This document shows, piece by piece, positions 18,869 through 27,074 of a stretch of DNA of 64,000 nt. This DNA is from Clostridium ljungdahlii. GTDB taxonomy: Bacteria > Bacillota > Clostridia > Clostridiales > Clostridiaceae. The DNA lies in NCBI RefSeq assembly GCF_001636845.1, contig NZ_LITT01000035.1:1-64000 (forward strand), given 5' to 3'. How positions within the stretch are numbered: position 1 is the first letter of the stretch; every line of letters starts with the position of its first letter. The notes under the pieces were generated by a model. It searched no databases and was not told the origin of the DNA. It worked only from the letters and a program-made list of their open reading frames with translations. The position numbers and the translations under genes were made by a program.

Positions 18869-20098
18869 TTGAATATTATCGATGATATAGTGAATCAATT
18901 AAAAGAGCATTTTCTAGATACAAATATAGTTATACATAGTTATGATGAAGAAACAATTGTTTTTCGTGATACATATTGTAATGTATCTGTTGAGTTAACT
19001 TGGGAGGATTTTCTTTATGACCAAATAGACTTTGATAAACTAAAGGAAATTTTTAGTGACAATTTTAATATTCTTATCACTTTTCACTCCATTTCAGATA
19101 GCAATAGTTACATTCATTCTAATGATTCACTTAAAATATTTGGTAAAAAGATAAATTCTTTTAAAGACAGATGGATACAGGGTTTTTTCAAAGATAGATA
19201 CGCTGAATTTTTAATTGAAGAAAATGTAAGATATTTAATCAATACTGAATATGATAAAGATACTATTTTGTACAATTTTTCCATAGGGGAAGTAGATGTG
19301 TCTATAAACTCTCCAAGTGACATTTTCAAACTCATTTTCTCTAGCAATAATACCTTTATTGCACTTTCTGGTTGGGAATACTATATTTCACTTTCACTAA
19401 AAAACGTGCCAGATGATGAATTAGAAAGTTATCTTCAGCAATCAATATTTATCCTCAATACTTATAATCCAAATGTATTTATATTTGGCAGTAGTGAAGT
19501 ACGTCAAAATTTTCCTAACTATGGTGATATAAATACACTAAATTATAAAAATTTTAATGAAGCAAAACACATAGAGGCGTTGTGCTATTTTAATGAAGCA
19601 AAAAATTCAAATGACACAAGCAGTTTTTTATATTTTTATAATGTCTTAGAATACTTTTATACTGTGAATAAAAAGTCTTTATTGTTATATAAAATAAATG
19701 AATTTACTAATAATACAGCAAATTATACTAACCAAGATTTATTTAATAAGGTAAATGGTATTTTTACTAATAACGAAGAAAAAATGTTGAAAAATTTATT
19801 AATGAACCCTAACATAATTGAAAAAGTGACTCGTATTATAAATAATAATCATTTATTTCCAAGTCGTAGTGAAATTTCTATTAACAAGTTTGCAGAAAAA
19901 TTATATAAATATAGAAACAGTATTGTTCACAGCAAAGAAGAGAAAAAAAATATAGCACGAATACCATATTTATTAACCGATTATAATGATATTCCTAAGG
20001 TAAGTGATTATGTAGTTAAAACTTGGAATGAGATATGTAAAAGTTTAGCACTTATATGCATACACTACTTTTGTTACAATAATAAAATAGAATTCTAA
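18869..20098 (+). CDS. HEPN-like protein, 409 aa
   Basis: The N-terminal 200 residues are unrecognised. The C-terminal half looks like a helical HEPN domain of the ApeA type, with FLYFYNVLEYFYTV and the signature R-x4-H in KYRNSIVHSKEE (R349, H354). HEPN domains with this motif are often metal-independent RNases in toxin-antitoxin or abortive-infection systems. The start is TTG at 18869 with GGAGG seven bases upstream. It is divergent from the RelA/SpoT-domain gene and has no obvious partner downstream. Confidence 0.65.
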   Translation: MNIIDDIVNQLKEHFLDTNIVIHSYDEETIVFRDTYCNVSVELTWEDFLYDQIDFDKLKEIFSDNFNILITFHSISDSNSYIHSNDSLKIFGKKINSFKDRWIQGFFKDRYAEFLIEENVRYLINTEYDKDTILYNFSIGEVDVSINSPSDIFKLIFSSNNTFIALSGWEYYISLSLKNVPDDELESYLQQSIFILNTYNPNVFIFGSSEVRQNFPNYGDINTLNYKNFNEAKHIEALCYFNEAKNSNDTSSFLYFYNVLEYFYTVNKKSLLLYKINEFTNNTANYTNQDLFNKVNGIFTNNEEKMLKNLLMNPNIIEKVTRIINNNHLFPSRSEISINKFAEKLYKYRNSIVHSKEEKKNIARIPYLLTDYNDIPKVSDYVVKTWNEICKSLALICIHYFCYNNKIEF

Positions 20099-20116
20099 CA
20101 AACACCATATAATTAA

Positions 20117-20225
20117 ATTAAATCTTTATCATCAAGACTGATACTACAACCCTCAGTGGAATTGTATAGTAATAACGCTCTTTCATCTCCCATTACACCA
20201 ACAGATTTCGATAGATTTTTAACAC
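20117..20225 (-). pseudogene. Coding remnant of unknown protein
   Basis: The reverse strand reads SVGVMGDERALLLYNSTEG, then CSISLDDKDLI and stop near 20117. There is no start and an in-frame stop lies upstream. It follows the Ig-like pseudogene in the same direction and may be the tail of the same or a neighbouring degraded gene. Confidence 0.3.
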
Positions 20226-20394
20226 TACATTAGAAGCCACTTTGTAAATCCTTTAGATATAATAAAATACATTCTCAATATTTCCCAATTTTACTATATT
20301 AATGATACCATTATATTCTCTGTAAAATCAAGTATAACTTTGAAGTATTCTCTCAATATTAATCGAATTTTATCCTTTAAAAGATTCCTGCTTA

Positions 20395-21170
20395 TAGTAT
20401 GAAGAATTTTCACATCTACCACACGCTTGAATCAATCGTTACCCTTACAGATTTAGTTACATTAACATCATCAGCTAAGTATGCTTTCACCGTTACAACC
20501 CCAACATCACTATCACTCTTTAATGTACAGCTATTACTTGTAACATTTGTCAATGTACACTTACAAGCAGAACCATCAATAACAAACTTAACTGATGGTC
20601 CACTTGGAACTGTAGTACCTGTTATCTTTGAAGTACTGTAAGTACCAATCTTTGTTGAACTTGCAGTTACCGAAATTAATTGCTGAATTTAAGAACTTAC
20701 ATCAATATTAACTGTCTTTGAAATAGTAGTATTTTTGATTGTTATATTAATTGTAGAGTTTCCACTGGCAATTGCTGTAATAAGTCCACTAGCGCTAACT
20801 GTTGTTGCTGAATCATTACTTGATGTATATACTATTTCTCCACCATTTGGTGTTGTAATTTCTGTTAACTAAACTGTCTGCCCTATATTTAGATTTATTG
20901 GAGATGTATTCTGTATAATTTATCTGTGTAATGCGAAACTGCCATTATCTTAATCTCAACACTAACTATAACATTAGTATCTTTTATATTACATATCATA
21001 GTAGCTTTTCCTGCTTTCATTCCAGTTATAGTTCCATCTTCTTTAACTGTTGCAATGCTACTATCTGAAACTGAGTATTCCACAGCACCTCCAACTGGAT
21101 TAGTGGTTACATATAAATTAATTAATAGGCCCTCTTTTATTTGTATATAATAACATTAACCTAAACCTGC
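20395..21170 (-). pseudogene. Degenerate surface protein with bacterial Ig-like (Big_2) repeats
   Basis: Three successive Ig-like domains can be read on the minus strand. The first (about 21110-20930) reads NPVGGAVEYSVSDSSIATVK, then DGTITGMKAGKATMICNI. The second (about 20880-20700) reads LTEITTPNGGEIVYTSSNDS, then GLITAIASGNSTINITI, and is preceded by an in-frame TAG. The third (about 20640-20400) reads TVPSGPSVKFVIDGSACKC, then TVKAYLADDVNVTKSVRVTI. Frameshifts and stops separate them and no signal peptide or anchor remains. Such repeats form extracellular stalks of adhesins and phage tail proteins. Open frames on either strand here are fragments or shadows. Confidence 0.7.
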
Positions 21171-21184
21171 AACAGCCTAAATCT

Positions 21185-21595
21185 TTAATGCTCTTTTTCG
21201 ATGTACTTAACATTAAACATAAAGGACATCAATCCTTCAATTCTTCCACGTTCATTCATATCCCCAATTTTCATAAATTTAAAATAGCAATTATTTTTTA
21301 AATATTCTTTTGCTTCCTTCATTGATTTTATATTAGTTTCATTCAAGTCCTCGACCAAATACTTTTTCAAACGTGCTGTTGACTGATTTCCTTGTAAATG
21401 ATTAGTATATATCCTTCTTCTCATATTTGTTGTTCTTCCAACATATAGAATTTGATTAGTTTCTTTATGTGCAATCAAATACACACCTGGAACTTCTTCA
21501 ATCATTGAAGGCTTCAAATTATTAAATTCTAATATCTCATTGTCTTGTATTTTTTCACATAGTAGTTTTGCCTGTTCTAATTTCTTTTTAAACAT
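21185..21595 (-). CDS. GIY-YIG nuclease-domain protein
   Basis: A GIY-YIG module fills the centre of this 136-aa protein: PGVYLIAHKE, ILYVGRTTNMRRRI and a following basic stretch. The likely catalytic glutamate comes near the end (ERGRIEGLMSFM). I start it at the second ATG (21593-21595). The AAAAGG site touches the first ATG but is nine bases from the second. An 18-bp-arm palindrome lies directly upstream and probably governs or is recognised by this gene product. The Ig-like pseudogene lies downstream in the same direction. Confidence 0.75.
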   Translation of the reverse strand: MFKKKLEQAKLLCEKIQDNEILEFNNLKPSMIEEVPGVYLIAHKETNQILYVGRTTNMRRRIYTNHLQGNQSTARLKKYLVEDLNETNIKSMKEAKEYLKNNCYFKFMKIGDMNERGRIEGLMSFMFNVKYIEKEH

Positions 21596-21608
21596 AAAAT
21601 CCATCCTT

Positions 21609-21652
21609 TTAATCTAATCATGATATAATTAATCATATCATGATTAGATTAA
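21609..21652. repeat. Perfect palindrome with 18-base arms upstream of GIY-YIG gene
   Basis: TTAATCTAATCATGATAT (21609-21626) is the exact inverse of ATATCATGATTAGATTAA (21635-21652), with an eight-base spacer. It begins just upstream of the ribosome site of the GIY-YIG gene. It could be an operator, a cleavage or binding site of the nuclease, or a hairpin in the leader mRNA. There is no T run, so it is not a simple terminator. Confidence 0.8.
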
Positions 21653-22138
21653 TTCGTCAACTTTTACTTTCTCCTAAGATTTGCATAAAGAAAATTCACC
21701 ACTCTCTTACCTATATTGGTCTATAACCTCAATATGACCCATTTCAATAATCTACAGCCGACTATACGTACTGCTATACTCCACAGAAATGCAGAATACA
21801 TTCCAAGTTGTTAATTATCCCCCCTGTATGCTCACATATCGTAAAAAGTAACAGTGTTCACTGATTTATGTCATCTTTAATAACAGTAGCGTTAACAGTA
21901 TGAAAATTTATATTTCAACATTTTTGATTATAACTTACCATATTAAAGTGTCAATTCAATTTACCATTGAATTTTTACAATTTATCTTTTTTTATCACTA
22001 AGCTACTTAAAATTACTCCTACAAATACTTTCATTTTAATGATTTATATGTCTATTATAATAACAGTCATATCCAACTGAACATGCTTTAAGAGCATATT
22101 ATAAGGTGCTTAACTACTCCTGTACTATCTGCTACAAC
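21653..22138. other. Intergenic, nothing recognised
   Basis: About 490 bases with no readable coding sequence on either strand and no strong repeat were found between the palindrome and the recombinase terminator. Confidence 0.3.
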
Positions 22139-22166
22139 AAAAAGAGATGTCTTTTTAAACATCTCC
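22139..22166 (-). terminator. Terminator of tyrosine recombinase gene
   Basis: On the minus strand, GAGATGT and ACATCTC form a stem followed by TTTTTG, starting right at the stop codon of the recombinase gene. Confidence 0.75.
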
Positions 22167-23005
22167 TATAATAATTCTGCTTTACTTTTCATTTTTTCTT
22201 TCGTTGGGTTAGTATAAAGTAATGTTGTATGAATATTATGCCCTGCTTGATTTGCCACTTCATGTACTGAGTATCCAGATTCTAAAGCATTACTACAATA
22301 AAAATGTCTTAATGTGTGTGGAGTAATCTTATCTGAATATTTGTTGAATACCTTGTTCATAACTGTCCTATCAATCTTGTTTCCTTTATTTGATATAAAT
22401 AAATAATCACATTCAACTTTTTTACGCTCCTTTAAATATTCCTTTACAGCTTCAATAATTTTAGAATTTATATAAACTAATCTTTCTTTTTTTCCCTTAC
22501 CTTCTTTAACTCTAATCTCCTTTGAAATCAGATTTATATCATTCAAATTTAAATTTAGACATTCGGATACTCTAAGTCCTGCATAAGCCATTATAGTTAC
22601 TATAGCATAATTTCTATTACCTTCATGTTTTAATATTTGTTGCCTAAATGCTTCAATATCTTGCTTGTTTACTGTTGCCAATGAAGCAGACTCATTTTGT
22701 ATTTTTACGTTGTCCTTTTTACTCACCACTATATCTTTTTGAATTCCTTTCTCTTGTAGATACTCATTGAACTTTACTAGAGCCGACAACTTAGCATTTA
22801 TTGTTTTAGCACTTTTAACACCCTTATCAACATTTTGTAAATATGCTTTATATTCTAATACATTCTGTCTATAAAGTTGAGTTGGTTTTTCACCAAAAGA
22901 ATCATTATACCACTTAAAATAACCTTCTACATGAAGCAAATAAGATTTAATAGTATTTACTGACTTACCTTCTTGTATTAAATAATCTTCAAATTGTTCT
23001 AACAT
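22166..23005 (-). CDS. Tyrosine recombinase (XerC/D-like integrase)
   Basis: This 279-aa protein has the SAM-like N-terminal core-binding domain (1-95) and the catalytic domain. Catalytic residues are visible: R145 in AGLRVSE, K172 or a neighbour in EGKGKKERLV, H230 and R233 in HTLRHF, H256 in GHNIHTT, and the nucleophile Y264 in LLYTNPT. All are present, so the enzyme should be active. The length suits an integron/ICE-type or plasmid-resolution recombinase. GGAGTG precedes the ATG. No attachment site was found. Confidence 0.9.
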   Translation of the reverse strand: MLEQFEDYLIQEGKSVNTIKSYLLHVEGYFKWYNDSFGEKPTQLYRQNVLEYKAYLQNVDKGVKSAKTINAKLSALVKFNEYLQEKGIQKDIVVSKKDNVKIQNESASLATVNKQDIEAFRQQILKHEGNRNYAIVTIMAYAGLRVSECLNLNLNDINLISKEIRVKEGKGKKERLVYINSKIIEAVKEYLKERKKVECDYLFISNKGNKIDRTVMNKVFNKYSDKITPHTLRHFYCSNALESGYSVHEVANQAGHNIHTTLLYTNPTKEKMKSKAELL

Positions 23006-23133
23006 ATAATCACACTCCGTAAATTATGTTGCATTTTTGTTTATCATTTCTTTATTCACTAATACATAAATTAGATTTAATGTTTAATAGGGCTTTCATT
23101 ACTTTTAAGTTATAGTACCAATTCATTAAAAAT

Positions 23134-23155
23134 AAAAAGAGCATTTCTGCTCCCT
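23134..23155 (-). terminator. Hairpin terminator
   Basis: On the minus strand, GAGCA-GAAA-TGCTC is followed by TTTTTATTTTT, about 85 bases after the stop of the 265-aa gene at 23240. Its sequence AAAAAGAGCATTTCTG also occurs in the hairpin copy at 18710. Confidence 0.6.
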
Positions 23156-23239
23156 ATGCTCCGCAATAAAATAATAATTTGAATCCAGCCAAACGTTCAA
23201 AATACCCTAGTGTCGAATGTTTGCCATGTAAAATACTAT

Positions 23240-24037
23240 CTATATTTCACCTAAAAAAATGTTTTGTACTTTATTAATAAAGTCTTTCTTATTTCCACCT
23301 ATATTAACATCATGCAAATAGAATTTTCCTGAACCAATTAGCCAAAATACTTTGTCAACATTATATGGTGTGTCATTACAAATATTAGCCATTTCTATAA
23401 CTGCTTTATAAGCTTCATAATCATTATCCTCACACAAACCAAAAGAAGAGAAAATATCCTTTATATGTACATCAGGCTTTGGATATTGAGAATACCCCAT
23501 CTCCTTTAAAAAATCGCAAGCTAAAGTAAACCCAAGACCAAACACTTCTTTTTCAAGTATCAACGGCGCTGCAACTGACGACAATCTATTATTTGAAAAG
23601 CTAGAAATAAAATTATCAAAATCAACTGCGGTCTCAAACCCACTAATAAATTTTGATGCAGAGATAATTGATTTAGAATATCTCATCCATAGGTTATTTT
23701 TACTATCTTTGTTTTTAACATTAAAATTAGCACAGAATTCTTCATATAAGGAATCTGCATCATATTGTTGTAGAATACTTTCTGCATCATATTGATATAA
23801 AATTTGTTCAAAAATATCTCTTCTATTTTCATTCCATAGTCCAATTACATTAGGCATTCTATTACCATTTTGAAGTGAGCCTAATAATCCATATAAAATA
23901 TCACTTTTTGTTTTAAAAGTCTTTTCAATATTAAAATATTTCCTTAATTCTTCTCCCTGTAGCTCTAATGGTGTGATTTCTATTAAATATTCTTTTGCCT
24001 TCGTATAACAGATTTGCATCTTTTCCTCTTTTTTCAT
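23240..24037 (-). CDS. Unknown 265-aa protein, possible HhH-GPD-like fold
   Basis: No family is certain. The segment LEKEVFGLGFTLACDFLKEM followed by YPKPDVHIKDIF resembles the helix-hairpin-helix and Asp-x-His region of HhH-GPD DNA glycosylases, where the Asp is catalytic. The iron-sulphur cysteines are absent, and the N-terminal half is different. GGGGAGA precedes the ATG seven bases upstream. It is monocistronic, ending at a hairpin near 23134. If the resemblance holds it would act on damaged or modified bases, which would fit a DNA-modification conflict setting. Confidence 0.5.
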   Translation of the reverse strand: MKKEEKMQICYTKAKEYLIEITPLELQGEELRKYFNIEKTFKTKSDILYGLLGSLQNGNRMPNVIGLWNENRRDIFEQILYQYDAESILQQYDADSLYEEFCANFNVKNKDSKNNLWMRYSKSIISASKFISGFETAVDFDNFISSFSNNRLSSVAAPLILEKEVFGLGFTLACDFLKEMGYSQYPKPDVHIKDIFSSFGLCEDNDYEAYKAVIEMANICNDTPYNVDKVFWLIGSGKFYLHDVNIGGNKKDFINKVQNIFLGEI

Positions 24038-24378
24038 TATTAATGTTTCTCCCCATTTTATATGTATAAATTATAAATGTTACATCCACCAATGTAATAT
24101 CAACCATATATTTTATTATTGATAGTATACATCTTTTCATATTATTTTTCATGAATAAAAAAGGCTAAAGTTATCTATTCAAGCAATCTTAATTATCAAA
24201 AGTATTCTTTTATTCACTCTAATACCTATTTGATGTTATAAAATAGTGTTCTATCCATTTATATTCTTTTTTTCTCATTTATACTTTGATTTACTAAGTT
24301 TTGAGTTTCAAATCCGCATATAAAATATGTATTTTATTACAAAATTACCTACAACTATTAAAATTGAATTCAAAAAAA

Positions 24379-24418
24379 GAAAATAGCCACTTTCGGCAAA
24401 GTAGCTACTTTCTCTAAC
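24379..24418 (-). terminator. Hairpin terminator with no intact upstream gene
   Basis: On the minus strand, TAGCTACTTT and AAAGTGGCTA form a stem with a GCCG loop, followed by TTTTCTTTTTTT. The only minus-strand coding sequence upstream is the HTH debris at 24527-24663, which it presumably once terminated. Confidence 0.6.
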
Positions 24419-24526
24419 AATCATTTGTTAACATTTTAACCACTGAAATATATTTTCTTCTTTTTTCTATTATAACCATAAAAATATATAACATTCATGT
24501 ATTTAAAAATTTAATTCTTTAGCTAT

Positions 24527-24663
24527 ATCTTCTTGAGAAATTCGGACATTTTGTCCGTTTTTCTGTCTATTCCCAAAATATTTGCTATCCGTGTTTTGTT
24601 ATATCCTTTTTTAAATAATGTTTCTATTGTTGTATGCATTCCTACCCCCCAGCATTTATTTCA
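24527..24663 (-). pseudogene. Frameshifted small helix-turn-helix protein
   Basis: The reverse strand has AAAGGAGATGAAATA then ATGCTGGGGGGTAGG. Dropping one G of the G6 run joins MLGVG to MHTTIETLFKKGYNKTRIAN and ILGIDRK, a typical transposase or regulator HTH. A second shift leads to NVRISQEDIAKELNF and stop. Two indels in about 140 bases mark it as decayed. HTHs of this sort occur at the start of transposases and resolvases. Confidence 0.45.
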
Positions 24664-24880
24664 TCTCCTTTGTAGTATTTATTTAATTTAACTACAAAGG
24701 CAACTTTTTTCCATCCAAGTGGGGAATTTTCTTGCACTTTTTTGGGTAATTTTATCTTACCACTAACATTAATGTTGTAAGGTCTTCTCTTATTATTACT
24801 GATACTAGCTCAAATCATTAACTGATTTTAATACATCTCTTTGTTCTTGAAGTGATTTTATTGTTACTCTTGGCATTATG
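24664..24880 (-). pseudogene. Decayed phage- or plasmid-like small gene
   Basis: The reverse strand reads MPRVTIKSLQEQRDVLKSVN from about 24880 and stops soon after. A second frame then reads YNINVSGKIKLPKKVQENSP and LGWKKVAFVVKLNKYYKGD, ending at the TAG just before the HTH pseudogene. Ten-base inverted repeats at 24667-24676 and 24691-24700 overlap the ribosome site of the next gene. The family is unknown. Confidence 0.35.
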
Positions 24881-24968
24881 TTAAACTTCCGTTTAGTAAT
24901 TAATTTATAAACCATTTTAAGTATACTTTATATGTTAATATAGTTCAAATATTAATGATAATTTAAAT

Positions 24969-25595
24969 TTAACATTTTCTATAAACCTCTTCAGTTATAC
25001 AACTATTACTTAATAAGGCACATTTACTACTTAATCTATTTTTATTATCAATGCTTAAAATAAATAATTCATAATCAAAGTTTGTCCCACCATAAGCAAG
25101 AGGCATTTGTCCTTTATTCATCATCCCAATTCCATGCAATATTATTTTATCATTTACAGACCAATTCAATGAGTATACATTATTTTTCTCATTTTTAACA
25201 ATTCTTAAATCATAAGTTGGAGATTCATTTCCTTTAATGAAATATCTAACTTTATAATTGCCTTCTAAGTTTTGACTGGTATCTTCTCTTAATGCGATTC
25301 CAGAACCTAATGTATTGAAATTTTGCGTAGAAGCCCAAAGTGCAGAATTTGACCTTAAGTCACCTATTGGTCTATATAAACCTACTCCTCCTCCATGCAC
25401 TTTGTTAGAAAATCTTGATATAAGTAGTTGGTTATCAACAAGCATCCCAATTCCTAAATATTCTTTTTGAACATCTTCCTTATTTATTTTCCAAGTACAT
25501 TTGTATGTTTCTCCTGTCTTTTCAATATTAAGAGTTCCTTGCTCATCATTTAAATTCCAATTTCCTAAAAAACAAATATCTTCAGAATAACTCAT
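24969..25595 (-). CDS. Two-repeat beta-rich protein, 208 aa
   Basis: The protein looks like two copies of a roughly 100-residue beta domain. Copy one (about 7-100) has GNWNLNDEQGTLNIEKTG, YKCTWKINKED and YLGIGMLVDNQLLIS. Copy two (about 105-205) has GNYKVRYFIKGNESPTYDL, YSLNWSVNDKI and LHGIGMMNKGQMPLAYGG. This suggests lipocalin-like barrels that may bind a small ligand. No signal peptide is seen, so it is cytoplasmic. GAGAGGG precedes the ATG. No function is assigned. Confidence 0.6.
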   Translation of the reverse strand: MSYSEDICFLGNWNLNDEQGTLNIEKTGETYKCTWKINKEDVQKEYLGIGMLVDNQLLISRFSNKVHGGGVGLYRPIGDLRSNSALWASTQNFNTLGSGIALREDTSQNLEGNYKVRYFIKGNESPTYDLRIVKNEKNNVYSLNWSVNDKIILHGIGMMNKGQMPLAYGGTNFDYELFILSIDNKNRLSSKCALLSNSCITEEVYRKC

Positions 25596-25686
25596 TACTA
25601 TTCCCTCTCTTTGATATTATTTAGAATAATTAGCCACAATTTACACTTATGTCACATAATTAGAAAATTTCGAATCAACTCAAAGG

Positions 25687-26115
25687 TTATTTTAAATGTT
25701 TTACCATTTCATAAGGTGCTGTTTCTGTAAATCCAATTGACGGATAAAACTTTTGTGCTTCTACATAATCAGATGAGAATCTTGTATATATCGTATCAAT
25801 GTCTTGCTGTATAGCAAATTCCTCTGTCTTTTTATAAAGCTTTTTACCTATTCCTTGCCTTTTCATTGTAGATTTAACATAGAGCCTTTTTAACCACATT
25901 TCATTTTTTGAAACAATTTTAGTTCCAATACTTCCTATAACCCTATCATTATCATCAGTTGCTATCCAAAACATATTTCCAGTTGAAATATAATTAGCAG
26001 CAATATCAAGTAAGTCTTCATTTAAGCGTGGTATTCTTCCTAATGCGTTTTTTCCTTCCAGAATCATAAATATCATATCATCTCTATATTTTTGCTCAAA
26101 TACTTTAATTTCCAT
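25687..26115 (-). CDS. GNAT-family N-acetyltransferase
   Basis: This 142-aa protein has the GNAT acetyl-CoA-binding motif (MKRQGIGKKLYKKTEEFA), a preceding beta strand (MWLKRLYVKS) and the late YPSIGFTETAPYEM segment. Such enzymes transfer an acetyl group to amines of small molecules or proteins; the substrate is unknown. It has a perfect AGGAGG site, and the next downstream gene starts 92 bases beyond its stop, so the two may share a transcript. Confidence 0.88.
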   Translation of the reverse strand: MEIKVFEQKYRDDMIFMILEGKNALGRIPRLNEDLLDIAANYISTGNMFWIATDDNDRVIGSIGTKIVSKNEMWLKRLYVKSTMKRQGIGKKLYKKTEEFAIQQDIDTIYTRFSSDYVEAQKFYPSIGFTETAPYEMVKHLK

Positions 26116-26343
26116 TTTAGCACCTCCTAAATTAATTATTACGCCATAAATTACAATTATGAAGCAACTACTATATAAATTATACCAATAATTGCTATGT
26201 ATTTATATATTTTTATAAATATTGGCATAACTAATCTTAAGCTGTTTATTATATAAATTAAAAATTCTTGTTATCGTACCTGCCATCGTGTTTATAAAAT
26301 ATTAAAGTAAGCAAGTTACAAATACTAAAGAACTTCTTAATAT

Positions 26344-26620
26344 TTAATCATCTTTTATAAAAGTAACTGTTAACGTGATGCAATCGTGTTTAGTCATCAT
26401 AAAGTCTAAGAAATTGTTTCCTATAATGCCAAAAACTTGCCTTAACCACCAGTTAAAAAATTTCTGTTCTGTTTTGGTGTAGATGCATCTGATATATTTT
26501 AGTAAATGCATCCCCATCTTTCCATTAGATTCTTCTTCTAGACTCTTCTTCAAGCACTATAGATTCTAAAAAATACGGTAAACTTCCACAAAACAGGCTG
26601 CTAAAATTTTTTCTTTCCTT
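26344..26620 (-). pseudogene. Probable gene remnant
   Basis: A 69-codon frame (26344-26553) reads GKMGMHLLKYIRCIYTKTEQ to TLTVTFIKDD. The sense appears to begin further upstream in another frame (FSSLFCGSLPYFLESIVLEE, about 26620-26540). Upstream sequence in the first frame has stops. No ribosome site was seen. The family is not recognised. It is probably the tail of a frameshifted gene. Confidence 0.3.
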
Positions 26621-26890
26621 TGTTATGTATCCTTGTTCTTCGTTTTTTTCATAAAATTTAATATGTATCTAACCTCTATGCTCATTATATAAATATTTGT
26701 ATCTTTCATAATTCCTCCTAAGTAAATATACGTTCTTTTCTTTTACACCATCTCTATGGCATAAGGGCTAGTATGTCACTACCGTTCCTACTATCCCTAG
26801 ACCATTCCATAGACCTATGCAAAAAGAAAATAACCAAAAGAAATGCATAATAATATTTTATTTTTGTACAACTTTTTCCATTCTTAATTC
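26621..26890. other. Intergenic, nothing recognised
   Basis: Together with the bases on either side of the gene remnant, this is low-complexity AT-rich DNA without a supported gene or regulatory site. Confidence 0.25.
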
Positions 26891-27070
26891 GGGGGGATTT
26901 TTCAACATCAAAATCTCTTTATTTTTCTAATGAAAAAATCAATTTTTATCCTTTAAGGGTCTCCAAGGTCTATATATATATTATATAAAGAGATGGGAGA
27001 CCCTTATGTAATAAAAATCATCGTTAAATTAACTAATATTAATAGTTTTAGTCGTTTAAAAAATCCCCCC
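26891..27070. repeat. 180-base foldback element with coaxial inverted repeats
   Basis: GGGGGGATTTTT (26891-26902) pairs exactly with AAAAATCCCCCC (27059-27070). Inside, AAGGGTCTCC (26955-26964) pairs exactly with GGAGACCCTT (26996-27005). Both pairs share the same centre near 26980, and partial matches (ATTTTTAT) lie between them. The element ends four bases from the stop of the helicase-like gene at 27075. It has no T run typical of a terminator. It could be a MITE, a structured RNA or a system border. Confidence 0.7.
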
Positions 27071-27074
27071 TTAT

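Noticed and set aside
20399-20641. Plus-strand open frame of 80 codons
   Set aside because: The reverse strand of the same bases reads as an Ig-like domain, so this frame is a shadow.
22139-23155. Attachment sites for the 22,166 recombinase
   Set aside because: The shared AAAAAGAGCAT sequences at 17.5, 18.7 and 23.1 kb look like terminators, not att sites.
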